From assembly GCF_022878925.1 (NCBI RefSeq), contig NZ_CP084626.1, forward strand, positions 1,922,001-1,986,000: a stretch of DNA of 64,000 nucleotides. The letters are read 5' to 3'. A program made the position numbers and the translations under genes. This document shows, piece after piece, positions 1 through 8,437 of this stretch (its first letter is position 1; each line of letters opens with the position of its first letter). This DNA is from Caballeronia sp. TF1N1. GTDB lineage: Bacteria > Pseudomonadota > Gammaproteobacteria > Burkholderiales > Burkholderiaceae. The notes below the pieces were generated by a model that was not told the origin of the DNA, ran no database searches, and saw only the letters and a program-made list of their open reading frames with translations.

Positions 1-345
1 AAGAACTCGCTCAACGGTTTTCGCGTCGCCATTCGCGAGGAAAGCGCGTTTCGTCAGGAACTCACGCTCGCCGCGATTCTTCTGCCATGCAGTCTTTTCG
101 TGCCGGTGGCGCCCGTCGAGCGCGCGGCGCTGATCGCATCCGTGCTGCTCGTGCTGATCGTCGAATTGCTCAATTCGAGCGTGGAAGCGGCTATCGACCG
201 CATCTCGCTCGAACGTCACGAACTCTCGAAGCGCGCGAAGGATTTCGGCAGCGCGGCCGTGATGGTCGCGCTCGGCGTTTGCCTCATTACGTGGGCGTTG
301 ATTCTCTGGCCGGTCGTGTCGAATTGGCTCGCTCGTATCCCATAA
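1..345 (+). CDS. dgkA: Diacylglycerol kinase, 3' part only
   Basis: The frame is open from base 1 to a stop at 343-345, so the start lies outside the window; about 114 residues are visible. DgkA is a small integral inner-membrane kinase that phosphorylates diacylglycerol to phosphatidate. The visible part begins KNSLNGF and contains the family signature ELLNSSVEAAIDR followed by ELSKRAKDFGSAAV, with three hydrophobic helices, which is the standard DgkA layout. Only the extreme N-terminus is missing. It is followed by a roughly 146-base gap before the TetR-type gene on the same strand. I am confident of the family; the regulation cannot be judged without the upstream DNA. Confidence 0.93.
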   Translation, partial: KNSLNGFRVAIREESAFRQELTLAAILLPCSLFVPVAPVERAALIASVLLVLIVELLNSSVEAAIDRISLERHELSKRAKDFGSAAVMVALGVCLITWALILWPVVSNWLARIP

Positions 346-385
346 AAGATGAATGTCACCTGAAACGCAGCACTGTCGCGCCGAA

Positions 386-438
386 CGACCGGTTTATAAT
401 CGTCCGACATTCTCAAAAATAGCAACGGAAACCGGTCG
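386..438 (+). promoter_or_regulatory. Candidate promoter with paired operator half-sites before the TetR gene
   Basis: CGACCGGTTT (386-395) and AAACCGGTCG (429-438) are exact reverse complements, 10 bases each, and each contains the palindrome ACCGGT. A perfect -10 hexamer TATAAT sits at 395-400, touching the first arm. I see no good -35 at the usual spacing. A TetR-type gene starts 54 bases further on, so autoregulation through these sites is the natural guess, but that is inference. Confidence 0.45.
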
Positions 439-491
439 CGCGAACGTTTTGGAGTTTCGAGCGCCGCCACCGGAAGCCAAGGTCGGACGAC

Positions 492-1232
492 ATGGAAGCC
501 AAACCTCCCCGCCGTACCCGCGAACGGATTCTCGAGCTGTCGCTGAAGTTGTTCAACGATATCGGCGAGCCGAACGTCACTACCACGACGATCGCCGAGG
601 AAATGGAAATTAGTCCAGGTAATCTGTACTACCATTTCCGGAACAAAGACGACATCATCAACAGCATCTTCGCGCAATTCGAGCAGCAGATTCAGAAGCG
701 CCTGAAGTTCCCGGACGATCATCGTCCGACCATAGATGAAATGTGGTCGTACTTACAGTACATGGCCGATTTCCTGTGGGCGTATCGCTTTCTCTATCGC
801 GATCTGAACGATCTGCTCGCGCGCAATCGCACGCTCGAAACGCACTTCAAGCAGATCATCACGCACAAGGTGCGCTTTGCCAGCCAGCTATGCGAAGCGC
901 TCGTCGCCGATCAGGAAATGGTCGCGACGCCCGCGGAGATCGAGGTCATCGCGACCAATATGGGCGTGATCTCGACCTACTGGCTTTCGTATCAGTACGT
1001 GATGAACCCGCGCAAGTACAACGATCAGGAAGCGATCCGCACGGAGTTGCACCAGGCGAGTCTGCATATCATTTCGATCATGGCGCCGTATCTTCGCGGA
1101 CGATCGCGCCAGCTCTTCGACGACCTCGTGTCCGGTAAACTGCCGAAGCGCCAGTACGCCGACTTCCTGCCGCCGCGCGAGGAAGCGCCGCCGGGTGCGC
1201 CGAAGAACGTAACACCGAAGGATTCCCGATAA
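492..1232 (+). CDS. TetR/AcrR family transcriptional regulator
   Basis: 246 residues. The N-terminal 60 residues form a classic TetR helix-turn-helix (TRERILELSLKLFNDIG, then TTIAEEMEISPGNLYYHF and RNKDDII), which binds operator DNA as a dimer. The rest is a helical ligand or dimerisation domain with no recognisable ligand signature, ending in a polar Pro-rich tail. The ATG at 492 follows a purine-rich stretch. Its stop shares one base with the start of the LOG-family gene (TAATG), so the two are translationally coupled and probably form an operon with the SDR gene. The paired ACCGGT sites about 55-105 bases upstream could be its operators. The regulated pathway is unknown. Confidence 0.88.
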   Translation: MEAKPPRRTRERILELSLKLFNDIGEPNVTTTTIAEEMEISPGNLYYHFRNKDDIINSIFAQFEQQIQKRLKFPDDHRPTIDEMWSYLQYMADFLWAYRFLYRDLNDLLARNRTLETHFKQIITHKVRFASQLCEALVADQEMVATPAEIEVIATNMGVISTYWLSYQYVMNPRKYNDQEAIRTELHQASLHIISIMAPYLRGRSRQLFDDLVSGKLPKRQYADFLPPREEAPPGAPKNVTPKDSR

Positions 1233-1816
1233 TGAAGGCTGTTTGTGTCTATTGCGGCTCCGCGAGCGGAGCCCGCCCTGTATATGCCGAAGCGGCCAAG
1301 GCGTTCGGCCGCGCGCTCGTCGAGGCCAACCTTTCGCTCGTGTATGGCGGCGGCCGCGTCGGTTTGATGGGCCTGATCGCCGATGAAGTGCTCGCCGCCG
1401 GCGGACGCGCAATCGGCGTCATTCCAGAGTTGCTGCTTGCGAAGGAAGTGGGCCATACGGACCTCACGGAACTGATCGTCGTGCCCGACATGCACGAGCG
1501 CAAGAAGCGCATGGCCGATCTCGCGGACGCGTTCGTCGCGATGCCCGGTGGTGTCGGCACTTTCGAGGAATTTTTCGAAGTGTTCACGTGGGCGCAGCTT
1601 GGTTATCATCAGAAGCCTGTTGGCCTGCTGGACGTGAACGGCTATTACGACCCGCTCATGGCCATGTTGCGCCATACCGTCGACGAAGGCTTCATGCGCG
1701 AGCAGTATCTAGAGCTCATACAGATTGCGCGCGAGCCCGGCGAGATGATCACGAAGCTGCAGCACTACACGCCGCGCACGCTCGACAAGTGGAACGAAAA
1801 GCGCGACGCGGTTTGA
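1232..1816 (+). CDS. LOG-family cytokinin riboside 5'-monophosphate phosphoribohydrolase (TIGR00730)
   Basis: 194 residues, the usual family length. It has a lysine-decarboxylase-like Rossmann fold with the two diagnostic motifs: GGGRVGLMG (about residues 40-47) and PGGVGTFEE (105-113), plus MHERKKRM, which supplies the conserved Arg-Lys of the active site. Members hydrolyse nucleotide 5'-monophosphates (AMP or cytokinin nucleotides) to the base and ribose 5-phosphate in the cytosol. Older annotation as lysine decarboxylase is misleading. It overlaps the upstream TetR gene by one base and is 22 bases from the SDR gene. The family is certain; the true substrate in this bacterium is not. Confidence 0.92.
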   Translation: MKAVCVYCGSASGARPVYAEAAKAFGRALVEANLSLVYGGGRVGLMGLIADEVLAAGGRAIGVIPELLLAKEVGHTDLTELIVVPDMHERKKRMADLADAFVAMPGGVGTFEEFFEVFTWAQLGYHQKPVGLLDVNGYYDPLMAMLRHTVDEGFMREQYLELIQIAREPGEMITKLQHYTPRTLDKWNEKRDAV

Positions 1817-1838
1817 TCCATCCCTAACGGTCGACACG

Positions 1839-2585
1839 ATGTCCAAAGTCATCCTGATTACGGGCGCGAGCCGCGGCATCGGCCGCTCGGCAGCGCTGCT
1901 CGCGGGCGCGCGCGGCTGGTCGGTCGGCGTGAACTATGCGAATAACGCCAGTGCCGCCGATGAAACCGTCGCCGCGGTGCAAGCCGCTGGCGGCAAGGCG
2001 ATCGCCATTCAGGGCGACGTGTGCGACGAGGCGGCGATCATCGCGATGTTCGATGCCACCGAGAAGGCGTTCGGCAAGCTCGGTGGCGTGGTGAATAACG
2101 CGGGCATCGTCGCGCCCGGCTCCATGCTCGCGGACATGGATATCGAGCGCATGAAACGTATTTTCGATACCAATGTGCTCGGCGCGTTTCTTTGCGCTCG
2201 TGAAGCGGCGCGGCGGCTTTCCACTTCGCGTGGTGGCAAGGGCGGGGCGCTCGTGAATGTTTCTTCGGCGGCCGCCAGATTAGGCGGCCCGGGGGAGTAT
2301 GTCGATTATGCGGCTTCCAAAGGGGCTATCGATACACTCACCATCGGGCTTTCCAAAGAGCTCGGGCGCGAAGGGGTGAGGGTCAATGCCATTCGGCCAG
2401 GTCTCATCGAGACCGAGATTCACGCTAGTGGTGGTAAGCCCGATCGGGCTCAGGTGCTGGGTGGGCAGACGCCTATCGGGCGCGCCGGGTCCGCCGATGA
2501 AGTCGGCGAGGCTATCGTCTGGCTACTCTCCGATGCCGCTTCTTATGTCACCGGGGCTTTGATCGATGTCGCCGGTGGGCGGTGA
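1839..2585 (+). CDS. SDR family NAD(P)-dependent oxidoreductase
   Basis: 248 residues, a classical short-chain dehydrogenase. It has the cofactor motif TGASRGIG at residues 8-15, NNAG at about 86-89, catalytic serines at 142-143 (NVSS) and the YxxxK pair Y157/K161 (YAASK). The C-terminus (VTGALIDVAGGR) is typical. An Asn-rather-than-Asp region after beta-2 (NYANN) suggests NADP preference, which is inference. The substrate cannot be read from the sequence. It is 22 bases downstream of the LOG gene, so probably third in that operon. It is followed by a 421-base non-coding stretch. Confidence 0.9.
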   Translation: MSKVILITGASRGIGRSAALLAGARGWSVGVNYANNASAADETVAAVQAAGGKAIAIQGDVCDEAAIIAMFDATEKAFGKLGGVVNNAGIVAPGSMLADMDIERMKRIFDTNVLGAFLCAREAARRLSTSRGGKGGALVNVSSAAARLGGPGEYVDYAASKGAIDTLTIGLSKELGREGVRVNAIRPGLIETEIHASGGKPDRAQVLGGQTPIGRAGSADEVGEAIVWLLSDAASYVTGALIDVAGGR

Positions 2586-3006
2586 GTGCTTTCTTTTTTT
2601 CTTTTGCTGCGTTTTGTTCAGTAGCCGCCTCCCCGGCGGAGGGGTAACTTTCTTTGCTGCTGCAAAGAAAGTCACCAAAGAAAGCAGCTTAGGAACCGGC
2701 TTCTGAAGCACAACTGGTTCCCCGCTATTTACCACAAACCCTTTGAGCACTTCCCCTTTCTCACGCTCGTAGTCGTTCGCAGCTGATGATTCTCTTCGAG
2801 CGCTTGCCCTGCAATGGGCCGTTGTCTGCGAATTTTTTTGTCACCTCTCCGCAGCTGATGACCTTCTTTGCGGCCCGCTGGTGGGAAGCCTTGTCTTTGC
2901 GCGGTTCTACTCGAGCACTCACATTGACTACTGGTCTTAATGCTCTTCGGACCTCCTAGCCACGCCTTTCTGACTCGCTGCGCGCAATCATCGGGTTCGC
3001 CTCCCT
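2586..3006. other. 421-base intergenic region with repeat-like, T-rich DNA
   Basis: This stretch lies between convergent genes. It has a lower GC content than its surroundings, a T-rich start and a strong inverted repeat (2647-2672, listed separately). A 12-base word CGCAGCTGATGA occurs twice (about 2778-2790 and 2850-2861). The minus-strand open frames here (2523-2750 and 2729-3034) are composed mainly of Lys/Arg/Pro/Gln and show no domain, so I do not call them genes. Confidence 0.5.
2623..2690. repeat. Inverted-repeat element resembling dispersed Burkholderiaceae repeat
   Basis: ACTTTCTTTGC (2647-2657) and GCAAAGAAAGT (2662-2672) are 11-base exact inverted arms around a 4-base loop, preceded by a second small hairpin CCGCC/GGCGG (about 2624-2640). 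A CAAAGAAAG copy recurs just downstream. I recall near-identical blocks scattered in intergenic DNA of Paraburkholderia and related genomes; copy number cannot be checked here. The hairpin lies after the SDR gene and could also act as a transcript end. Confidence 0.6.
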
Positions 3007-3606
3007 CTAAAAGCCGCCGCGGGTCGTCAGCCACGTTTCTTCGTCCTTCGTCGTCGGCCTGCCCAAAATTCGGTTGCGATGCGGAAAGCGCCCGAATCGT
3101 TCGATGACTTCCGCATGCTTCATCGCCGATTCATGGAAGCTCGTCACGCCCTCTTCTTGCTCTAATTTCCCAAACAATTCAACCGCGCGAAGCTGGCTTT
3201 CCATCGTCTCGTCATGCTCGAATGGCATATACGCAAACGCACGATGGTATGCATCGGCCAAGCGCAAATCATCGCCGGAATCGACCAGCGCTTTCGCCAA
3301 CGCCAACGCACGCTCGTCGCCCGCAAACGCGCGCGGCGTATGCCGATAACAATTGCGCGAAAACTGGTCGAGCAGCACGATCAGCGCAAGCGCACCCGAA
3401 GGCGTGCGCTCCCATTCACGCAAACCGCCCGACAGCGCTTCTTCGAGCACCGCGCCGAAACGCTCGCTGATCTGCGCATCGAAGGCAGGCTTCTTTTTCC
3501 ACCACAGCTTGCGTTCCGTCCCGGCCTCAGGCGAGCCGACCGCGCCGAACCAGAATTCGAGTATCGCGCTCGCGCGCGGATCGAGTGCTTCCGCTCGCGC
3601 GTTCAA
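3007..3606 (-). CDS. DUF924 family protein
   Basis: 199 residues on the minus strand. It matches the DUF924 family (TPR-like helical fold, function unknown): ILEFWFGAVGSPE near the N-terminus, LIVLLDQFSRNCYR in the middle, and AYMPFEHDETMESQ followed by HAEVIERFGRFPHRNRILGR, all family hallmarks. The start appears to be TTG at 3606-3604, overlapping the TGA of the upstream AlaX gene (TTGA); a GGAG lies 5 bases before it, which supports that unusual start. The overlap implies translational coupling with the editing protein. No catalytic role is established for the family. Confidence 0.88.
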   Translation of the reverse strand: MNARAEALDPRASAILEFWFGAVGSPEAGTERKLWWKKKPAFDAQISERFGAVLEEALSGGLREWERTPSGALALIVLLDQFSRNCYRHTPRAFAGDERALALAKALVDSGDDLRLADAYHRAFAYMPFEHDETMESQLRAVELFGKLEQEEGVTSFHESAMKHAEVIERFGRFPHRNRILGRPTTKDEETWLTTRGGF

Positions 3607-4334
3607 ACCAGCTCCAGCACCAGTCGCCGCGTGCGCGCGCTCTTCTTCTCCAGCTTTGCAATCCGCAAGCCGCCGATCTCGCCCGTATTACGCACATGTG
3701 TGCCGCCGCATGGCTGCAAATCCACGTTTTCGATGCGCAACAGGCGCACGCGGCCAAGGCCCATCGGCGGCTTTACGCTCATCGTGCGGACGAGTTCAGG
3801 GCGCGCGGTCATCTCGTCGTCGGTGATCCATTCGGTATTCACGTCGTGCGCGCCGCCGATCAGTTCCGCCAGACGCGCTTCCACGCGCTCACGTTCGATA
3901 GGCTCGACCGTCGCGAAGTCGAGGCGCGCATAGTCTCTCGTGATACTGCATCCATCCACCGGATACGGCAGTACCGCGCACATCAGATGACTCGCCGTAT
4001 GCAGCCGCATATGCCGATACCGCCGCTCCCAGTCGATCTCCGCGCTCACTCTGTCGCCAACCTTCAAAAGCGAAAGCGCTTCTTCTTGGCCGGGCGCGGG
4101 CACATGCACGGCGTCGTCGGGCGTGGCGCCTTCGAACTTCGCCTTGCGCGTGTCGGCGATGACGATCTTCGTGCCGTCGGCAAGCGTCAGCGTGCCCGCA
4201 TCGCCGGCCTGGCCGCCGCCGAGCGGATAAAACACGGTTTGATCGAGGTGGATGCCCATTTCGTCGATAGCCGTGACGCTCGCCTCGCACTGTGTGCGAT
4301 AAGCGTCCTCGCGAAAGAGTGCGCGTGTGCTCAT
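3603..4334 (-). CDS. AlaX-type alanyl-tRNA editing protein
   Basis: 243 residues. A stand-alone homologue of the AlaRS editing domain, which hydrolyses mischarged Ser- or Gly-tRNA(Ala) in the cytosol. The N-terminal half has the FYPLGGGQAGDAG segment; the zinc-binding editing motif is present as H112xxxH116 (HTASH) and C209xxxH213 (CGGTH). I chose ATG at 4334, 20 codons inside the longest frame, because AAGGA lies correctly before it. Its stop overlaps the TTG start of the DUF924 gene. The full alaS gene, with its own editing domain, is elsewhere in the window (50.3-53 kb), so this is a second, trans-acting editor. Confidence 0.92.
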   Translation of the reverse strand: MSTRALFREDAYRTQCEASVTAIDEMGIHLDQTVFYPLGGGQAGDAGTLTLADGTKIVIADTRKAKFEGATPDDAVHVPAPGQEEALSLLKVGDRVSAEIDWERRYRHMRLHTASHLMCAVLPYPVDGCSITRDYARLDFATVEPIERERVEARLAELIGGAHDVNTEWITDDEMTARPELVRTMSVKPPMGLGRVRLLRIENVDLQPCGGTHVRNTGEIGGLRIAKLEKKSARTRRLVLELV

Positions 4335-4430
4335 GTCTTGTCCTTGCGATATTTCGTGGGGCGGCAAAAAGCCGTTCCGCAGATCATGCCGCACGCGCCG
4401 CTGCCTTGGACCGATACAAAAGCGCGCGAA

Positions 4431-4853
4431 TCAGCCGGGCCGGTTGCGCATCCAGTCGGCGGTATCGAAGAAAGAGGTGAGAAGGCGCTCGCGCAAAGGC
4501 TCGTCGAGGCCGATGTCCTGCATCGCCCACGCCATGCAGCGCAACCATTGATCGCGCTCGGCCGTTGCAATGGCGAACGGCATATGCCGCGCCCGCAAAC
4601 GCGGATGGCCGAAGCGGCTGATGTAGTGATCCGGTCCGCCCATCCAGCCGCACAGAAACCAGAAGGTCTTGTCGCGGGAGTTGTCGAGTGTCGGCGGATG
4701 CAGCGCGCGCAAGCCCGCGAATTCGGGTTCGAGGTCCATCAGATCGTAAAAGCGATCGACCATCGCGCGCAGACGTTCCTCGCCGCCGATCAGTTCGAAC
4801 GGCGTGGGCTTTTGGACTTCATCGTCGGAAGGTTGGGAATTGACTTCGCTCAT
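4431..4853 (-). CDS. Group II truncated haemoglobin
   Basis: 140 residues. A 2-on-2 globin of the trHbN/O family: Phe35-Tyr36 (B9-B10 pair), His90 as the proximal haem ligand (FGHPRLRARHMPF) and Trp103 (G8) are all present, which defines group II. There is a polar 18-residue N-terminal extension. Such proteins bind O2 or NO and are linked to oxidative or nitrosative stress; the precise role here is unknown. ATG at 4853. It starts 21 bases after the ABC permease stop and 96 bases before the AlaX gene, so it probably sits within the same minus-strand transcript. Confidence 0.93.
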   Translation of the reverse strand: MSEVNSQPSDDEVQKPTPFELIGGEERLRAMVDRFYDLMDLEPEFAGLRALHPPTLDNSRDKTFWFLCGWMGGPDHYISRFGHPRLRARHMPFAIATAERDQWLRCMAWAMQDIGLDEPLRERLLTSFFDTADWMRNRPG

Positions 4854-4874
4854 TGCTTTTGGACAACAGAAAAC

Positions 4875-7478
4875 TCAGGCGTCGCGCAGCGATTGCAAGG
4901 CCGGACGCGCCAGCACGCGCCGCAGGCTCATCCAGCCGCCGAGCGCCGCGCAAGCAACGCCCGCGACGATGCCAACCGGCACGAGCCACGGGTTGAACTC
5001 GATATGAAACTCGAACACGCGCGATGCAAGCACGTAACCGATGCCCTGCGCACCGAGCGCCGCCATCAGGCCGGACAACGCGCCGACCGCGACGAACTCA
5101 GCGACCTGCACCGAACGAATCTGCCGATGCGATGCGCCCAAAGCCCGCAATAGCGCCGACTCGCGCATGCGTTCGTCGCGCGTGCCGGCAAGCGCCGCAT
5201 AAAGCACCAGCACGCCGGCCGCGAGCGTGAAGATGAACAGGAACTGCACCGCGCCGATCACCTGGTCGAGCGTGCGCTGAATCTGCGCGAGGATCGGCGC
5301 GGTATCGATGGCGGTCACGTTCGGATAGGCGGCGACGAGGCCGTCGATGGTGCGCGCCTGTTCCGGCGGCAGATGAAAACTCGTGATGAACGTCGCGGGA
5401 AGGTCGGCCAGCGTCTCGGGCGGCATCAGCACGAAAAAGTTGACCTTGAACGAATTCCAGTCGACCTTGCGCACGCTCGTCACCGGCGCCTCGACCGGCA
5501 TGCCGGCGACATCGAAACGCAGCGTGTCGCCCATCTTCACGCGAATAGTTTTCGCGATGCCCTCTTCTATCGACACCGCCGGCTGCGCGTTCTTGCCGAA
5601 CCACGTGCCCTGCGTCACGCGGTTATCGCCCGGCAATTCAGTGGTGTAAGAAAGATTGAATTCGCGATCGACGAGCCGTTTTGCATCCGGCTTGTCGTAG
5701 CTGTCCGGATTTACCGCCTTGCCATTGATGGCGACGAGACGCGCGCGCACCATCGGCGAGAGCGCGGCATCGGGTTGGCCATGCCCATGCAGATACGCGA
5801 GCACGCCTTCGCGCTGATCCGGCTGGATGTCGATGAGAAACTCGTTGGGCGCATCCGGCGGCGTGGCGGCGCGCCAGCCCTTGATAAGGTCGTCGCGCGT
5901 CATCGCTATCAGCAACAAACACATGAGGCCGATGCCAAGCGCCGTGATCTGCAACGCGCTCGCGCCGCTGCGCCGTTCGAGCGACGCCAGCGCATAACGC
6001 CAGCCCACGCCCGCGCGGCTCTTTTCCCGCCGCACGAAGCGCGCCGCCGCCCACAACGCCGCGCGCGCGATCACGCCGAAGATCAGGAGGCCGGCCGCGA
6101 ATCCGCCCGCGACGATGCCGCCGAGCTTTAACTCGCCCGCCGCGACGATGAGCAACGCCGCGAACAGCACGACGCCGACGCCGTAGGCCGCATAAGCGAC
6201 GCGCTTTGCATCGCCGAGTTCACGGCGGATCACATGCACAGGCGGCACGCGCGTGAGCGGCAAAAGCGGCGGCAGGGCGAAGCCGAGCAGCAGCACGAGG
6301 CCCATCGCGATGCCTTGCAGCGCGGGCCAGACGGAGGGCTGCGGCAAATCGACATCGACGAGCGAGCCCAGCCAGTTCAGCAGCACGAGATGGCCGCCGA
6401 AACCGAGCACGACGCCAAGCGCGCTGCCGATCACGCCGATCGCCAGGAATTCGTTCAGAAACAACGCGCGCAGCGTGCGCTGACTGACGCCCAGACAACG
6501 CATGGTGGCGCAGCCGTCGAGATGCCGCCGCGCAAAACGATGCGCGGCCATGGCGATGGCTACCGCCGCGAGCATCGCCGTCAGCAGCGAAACGAGCGTG
6601 AGAAAGTGGCTCGCGCGATCGATGGTCTGCCGCACTTGCGGCTGCCCGTCCGACAGCGATTCGAGTCCGACGCCGCGCAATTTGCCGCCGTCGGTCTTAT
6701 CGCGGGCGAATTGCGCGAAGCGCTCGATCTGCGCATCCGGTCCCGCGACCAGCAAGCGGTAAGTCACGCGGCTGCCGTAGCCGAGCAATCCCGTGGCGGC
6801 GATTTCATCGGCGCGCATCATGAGGCGCGGCGAGAAGTTGACGAAGGAAAAGCCGCGATCCATCTCGCGCGTGATGATGCCCGCGACCTTGAACGTGCGC
6901 GTGCCGACCTTCACCGTGCCGCCGGGCTGCGTTTTCAGCGCATCGAGCAGGGACGCATCGACCCAGACGGTGCCGGGCGCGGGAATGCCGTTGACGGGCG
7001 CGTCGGGCTTGCCGGGCGCCGACGCGATACGCAGCGCGCCACGCAGCGGATAACCTTGCGTCACGCCCTTGATCGCCGCGAGCCGCGAGGCGGGCTGCGC
7101 CGCGGTCGAGCTGATCATGCTCGGGAAGATCGTGGTCCCGGCGGTTTCGAGGCCGAGCGACCTGGCTTGGTCGGTGAACATCGCATCGACGGGATGATCC
7201 GAGCGCACGACGAAGTCCGCCGCGATCATCTGACGGCCGTCGCGCACGAGCCCTTGACGCATGCGGTCGGAGAGAAAACCGACGCTCGACAGCGCCGCCA
7301 CCGCCAGCACCAGCGCGAGCAGCAGCATGGTGAGCTCGCCCGCGCGCCAGTCGCGCGCGGTCATGCGCCACGCCTGACGCGCGGTCTGCAGAAAATCGAG
7401 CCGGACAGGAGGATGCGTGCGGTCGGCTTTGAGCGCGGCCTTGGAGGGAGTGGAGTCGTTGCGCGCCGCGGTGCTCAA
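4875..7478 (-). CDS. FtsX-like ABC transporter permease (YbbP type)
   Basis: About 867 residues. The layout is N-terminal TM helix (around MLLLALVLAVAALSSVGF), a large periplasmic MacB-like domain, a cluster of TM helices with FtsX domain, a second periplasmic domain, and a final three-helix FtsX block ending near SLRRVLARPALQSLRDA. This resembles E. coli YbbP, which pairs with the ATPase YbbA, perhaps to extract lipophilic molecules from the membrane. The reading frame continues upstream to 7973, but that part is antisense-like Arg-rich sequence overlapping the DUF4126 gene. I place the start at TTG 7478, which overlaps the DUF4126 stop (TTGA); ATG at 7364 is the alternative. No partner ATPase is encoded nearby. 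Confidence 0.87.
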   Translation of the reverse strand: MSTAARNDSTPSKAALKADRTHPPVRLDFLQTARQAWRMTARDWRAGELTMLLLALVLAVAALSSVGFLSDRMRQGLVRDGRQMIAADFVVRSDHPVDAMFTDQARSLGLETAGTTIFPSMISSTAAQPASRLAAIKGVTQGYPLRGALRIASAPGKPDAPVNGIPAPGTVWVDASLLDALKTQPGGTVKVGTRTFKVAGIITREMDRGFSFVNFSPRLMMRADEIAATGLLGYGSRVTYRLLVAGPDAQIERFAQFARDKTDGGKLRGVGLESLSDGQPQVRQTIDRASHFLTLVSLLTAMLAAVAIAMAAHRFARRHLDGCATMRCLGVSQRTLRALFLNEFLAIGVIGSALGVVLGFGGHLVLLNWLGSLVDVDLPQPSVWPALQGIAMGLVLLLGFALPPLLPLTRVPPVHVIRRELGDAKRVAYAAYGVGVVLFAALLIVAAGELKLGGIVAGGFAAGLLIFGVIARAALWAAARFVRREKSRAGVGWRYALASLERRSGASALQITALGIGLMCLLLIAMTRDDLIKGWRAATPPDAPNEFLIDIQPDQREGVLAYLHGHGQPDAALSPMVRARLVAINGKAVNPDSYDKPDAKRLVDREFNLSYTTELPGDNRVTQGTWFGKNAQPAVSIEEGIAKTIRVKMGDTLRFDVAGMPVEAPVTSVRKVDWNSFKVNFFVLMPPETLADLPATFITSFHLPPEQARTIDGLVAAYPNVTAIDTAPILAQIQRTLDQVIGAVQFLFIFTLAAGVLVLYAALAGTRDERMRESALLRALGASHRQIRSVQVAEFVAVGALSGLMAALGAQGIGYVLASRVFEFHIEFNPWLVPVGIVAGVACAALGGWMSLRRVLARPALQSLRDA

Positions 7479-8113
7479 TCGTGCTTGCTCCGCAGGCTCG
7501 TGATCGACGTTTGCGGCGCGCCGCTGCCGGGCAGCATGTGCTTGGCCATGCGCGATATGCCGCCGTGCACGCCGCGCACGAGGCGCGGCAGCGCCCAACC
7601 GGCGATGACCAGGAACGCAATCAGCATGACGAGGAACAGCACCGGCACGAAGAGCGCGAGCGTGATGCCGAGCAGCACGCCGATATCTTCCGTCGCGGAT
7701 GCCGCCCAGTTCGACACCGGTTCGGGCGAGAGATTGATCAGCGCGCGCGTGCCCGCCTTGGCGAAATGCGAGGCGCCGGCAAGCGTTCCGCCCGCCAGCG
7801 CCGCGATGGTGAGCATGGCCGGATCGGCATGACCGAGCGTGCCGGCGGCAAGCACGGCGCCCGCCGGAATGCGGATGAACGTGTGAATGGCGTCCCACAG
7901 CGAATCGAGCGCGGGAATCTTGTCGGCGAGAAATTCGACGACGGCGAGCACCGCCGCCACGCCGATCACCCACGGCGAACCGAGCACCGCGAGCGAATCA
8001 GGAAGATGGATGAGACCGATGCGTTCAAACAGACCCGCGATGAAGACCGTGAGATACAGGCGCAACCCGCTCGCCCATGACAGGCCCGCAGCGAGCGAAA
8101 GTGACTCAAGCAT
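7475..8113 (-). CDS. DUF4126 domain membrane protein
   Basis: 212 residues with about five to six hydrophobic segments. It matches DUF4126: LAAGLSWASGLRLYLTVF at the N-terminus, VEFLADKIPALDSLWD, and TRALINLSPEPVSNW in the middle, all conserved in the family. Location is the inner membrane and the function is unknown. ATG at 8113. Its TGA overlaps the presumed TTG start of the FtsX-like permease, so the two are translationally coupled; this is likely the first gene of a five-gene minus-strand run. Confidence 0.88.
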   Translation of the reverse strand: MLESLSLAAGLSWASGLRLYLTVFIAGLFERIGLIHLPDSLAVLGSPWVIGVAAVLAVVEFLADKIPALDSLWDAIHTFIRIPAGAVLAAGTLGHADPAMLTIAALAGGTLAGASHFAKAGTRALINLSPEPVSNWAASATEDIGVLLGITLALFVPVLFLVMLIAFLVIAGWALPRLVRGVHGGISRMAKHMLPGSGAPQTSITSLRSKHD

Positions 8114-8437
8114 TGCCGCCTCCTTGGTGCGCCAGCAACCCGGCCAACCGTGTCCGCCGGTCTGAACGTCGCTTCTTTCCGGCCCGGATGCCGGAAGAAG
8201 CCGCCCATATCAACGAGGATATCGAAAAAAGCCTCGTGACGCAGGCGGAAAGATAAAACGGTGCGGCTCGCCGAGTGATGTTATCTGCAATCGGAGATTG
8301 CTGAAAATCGGAAATGCCTTCAGACCATTATATCCATGCAAAAGGAAGCGGTGCAGCAAGACATCCGGCGAATGCCGCCCGAAGTGCGCTGCCGCTCGCA
8401 CGGGCGACCATTGCGGTCGCGCCGGCGCAACAGCGCG
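8114..8437. other. 324-base intergenic region
   Basis: Lies upstream of the DUF4126 gene and downstream of the guanidinium exporter, both on the minus strand. It must hold the promoter of the DUF4126 run. I see a weak hairpin GCGACC/GGTCGC near 8403-8419 with no T-run, and no gene or convincing promoter. Confidence 0.4.

Noticed and set aside
7479..7973. N-terminal 165 codons of the longest frame of the FtsX-like permease
   Set aside because: Arg/Ala-rich and entirely inside the DUF4126 gene; TTG 7478 begins the conserved part.
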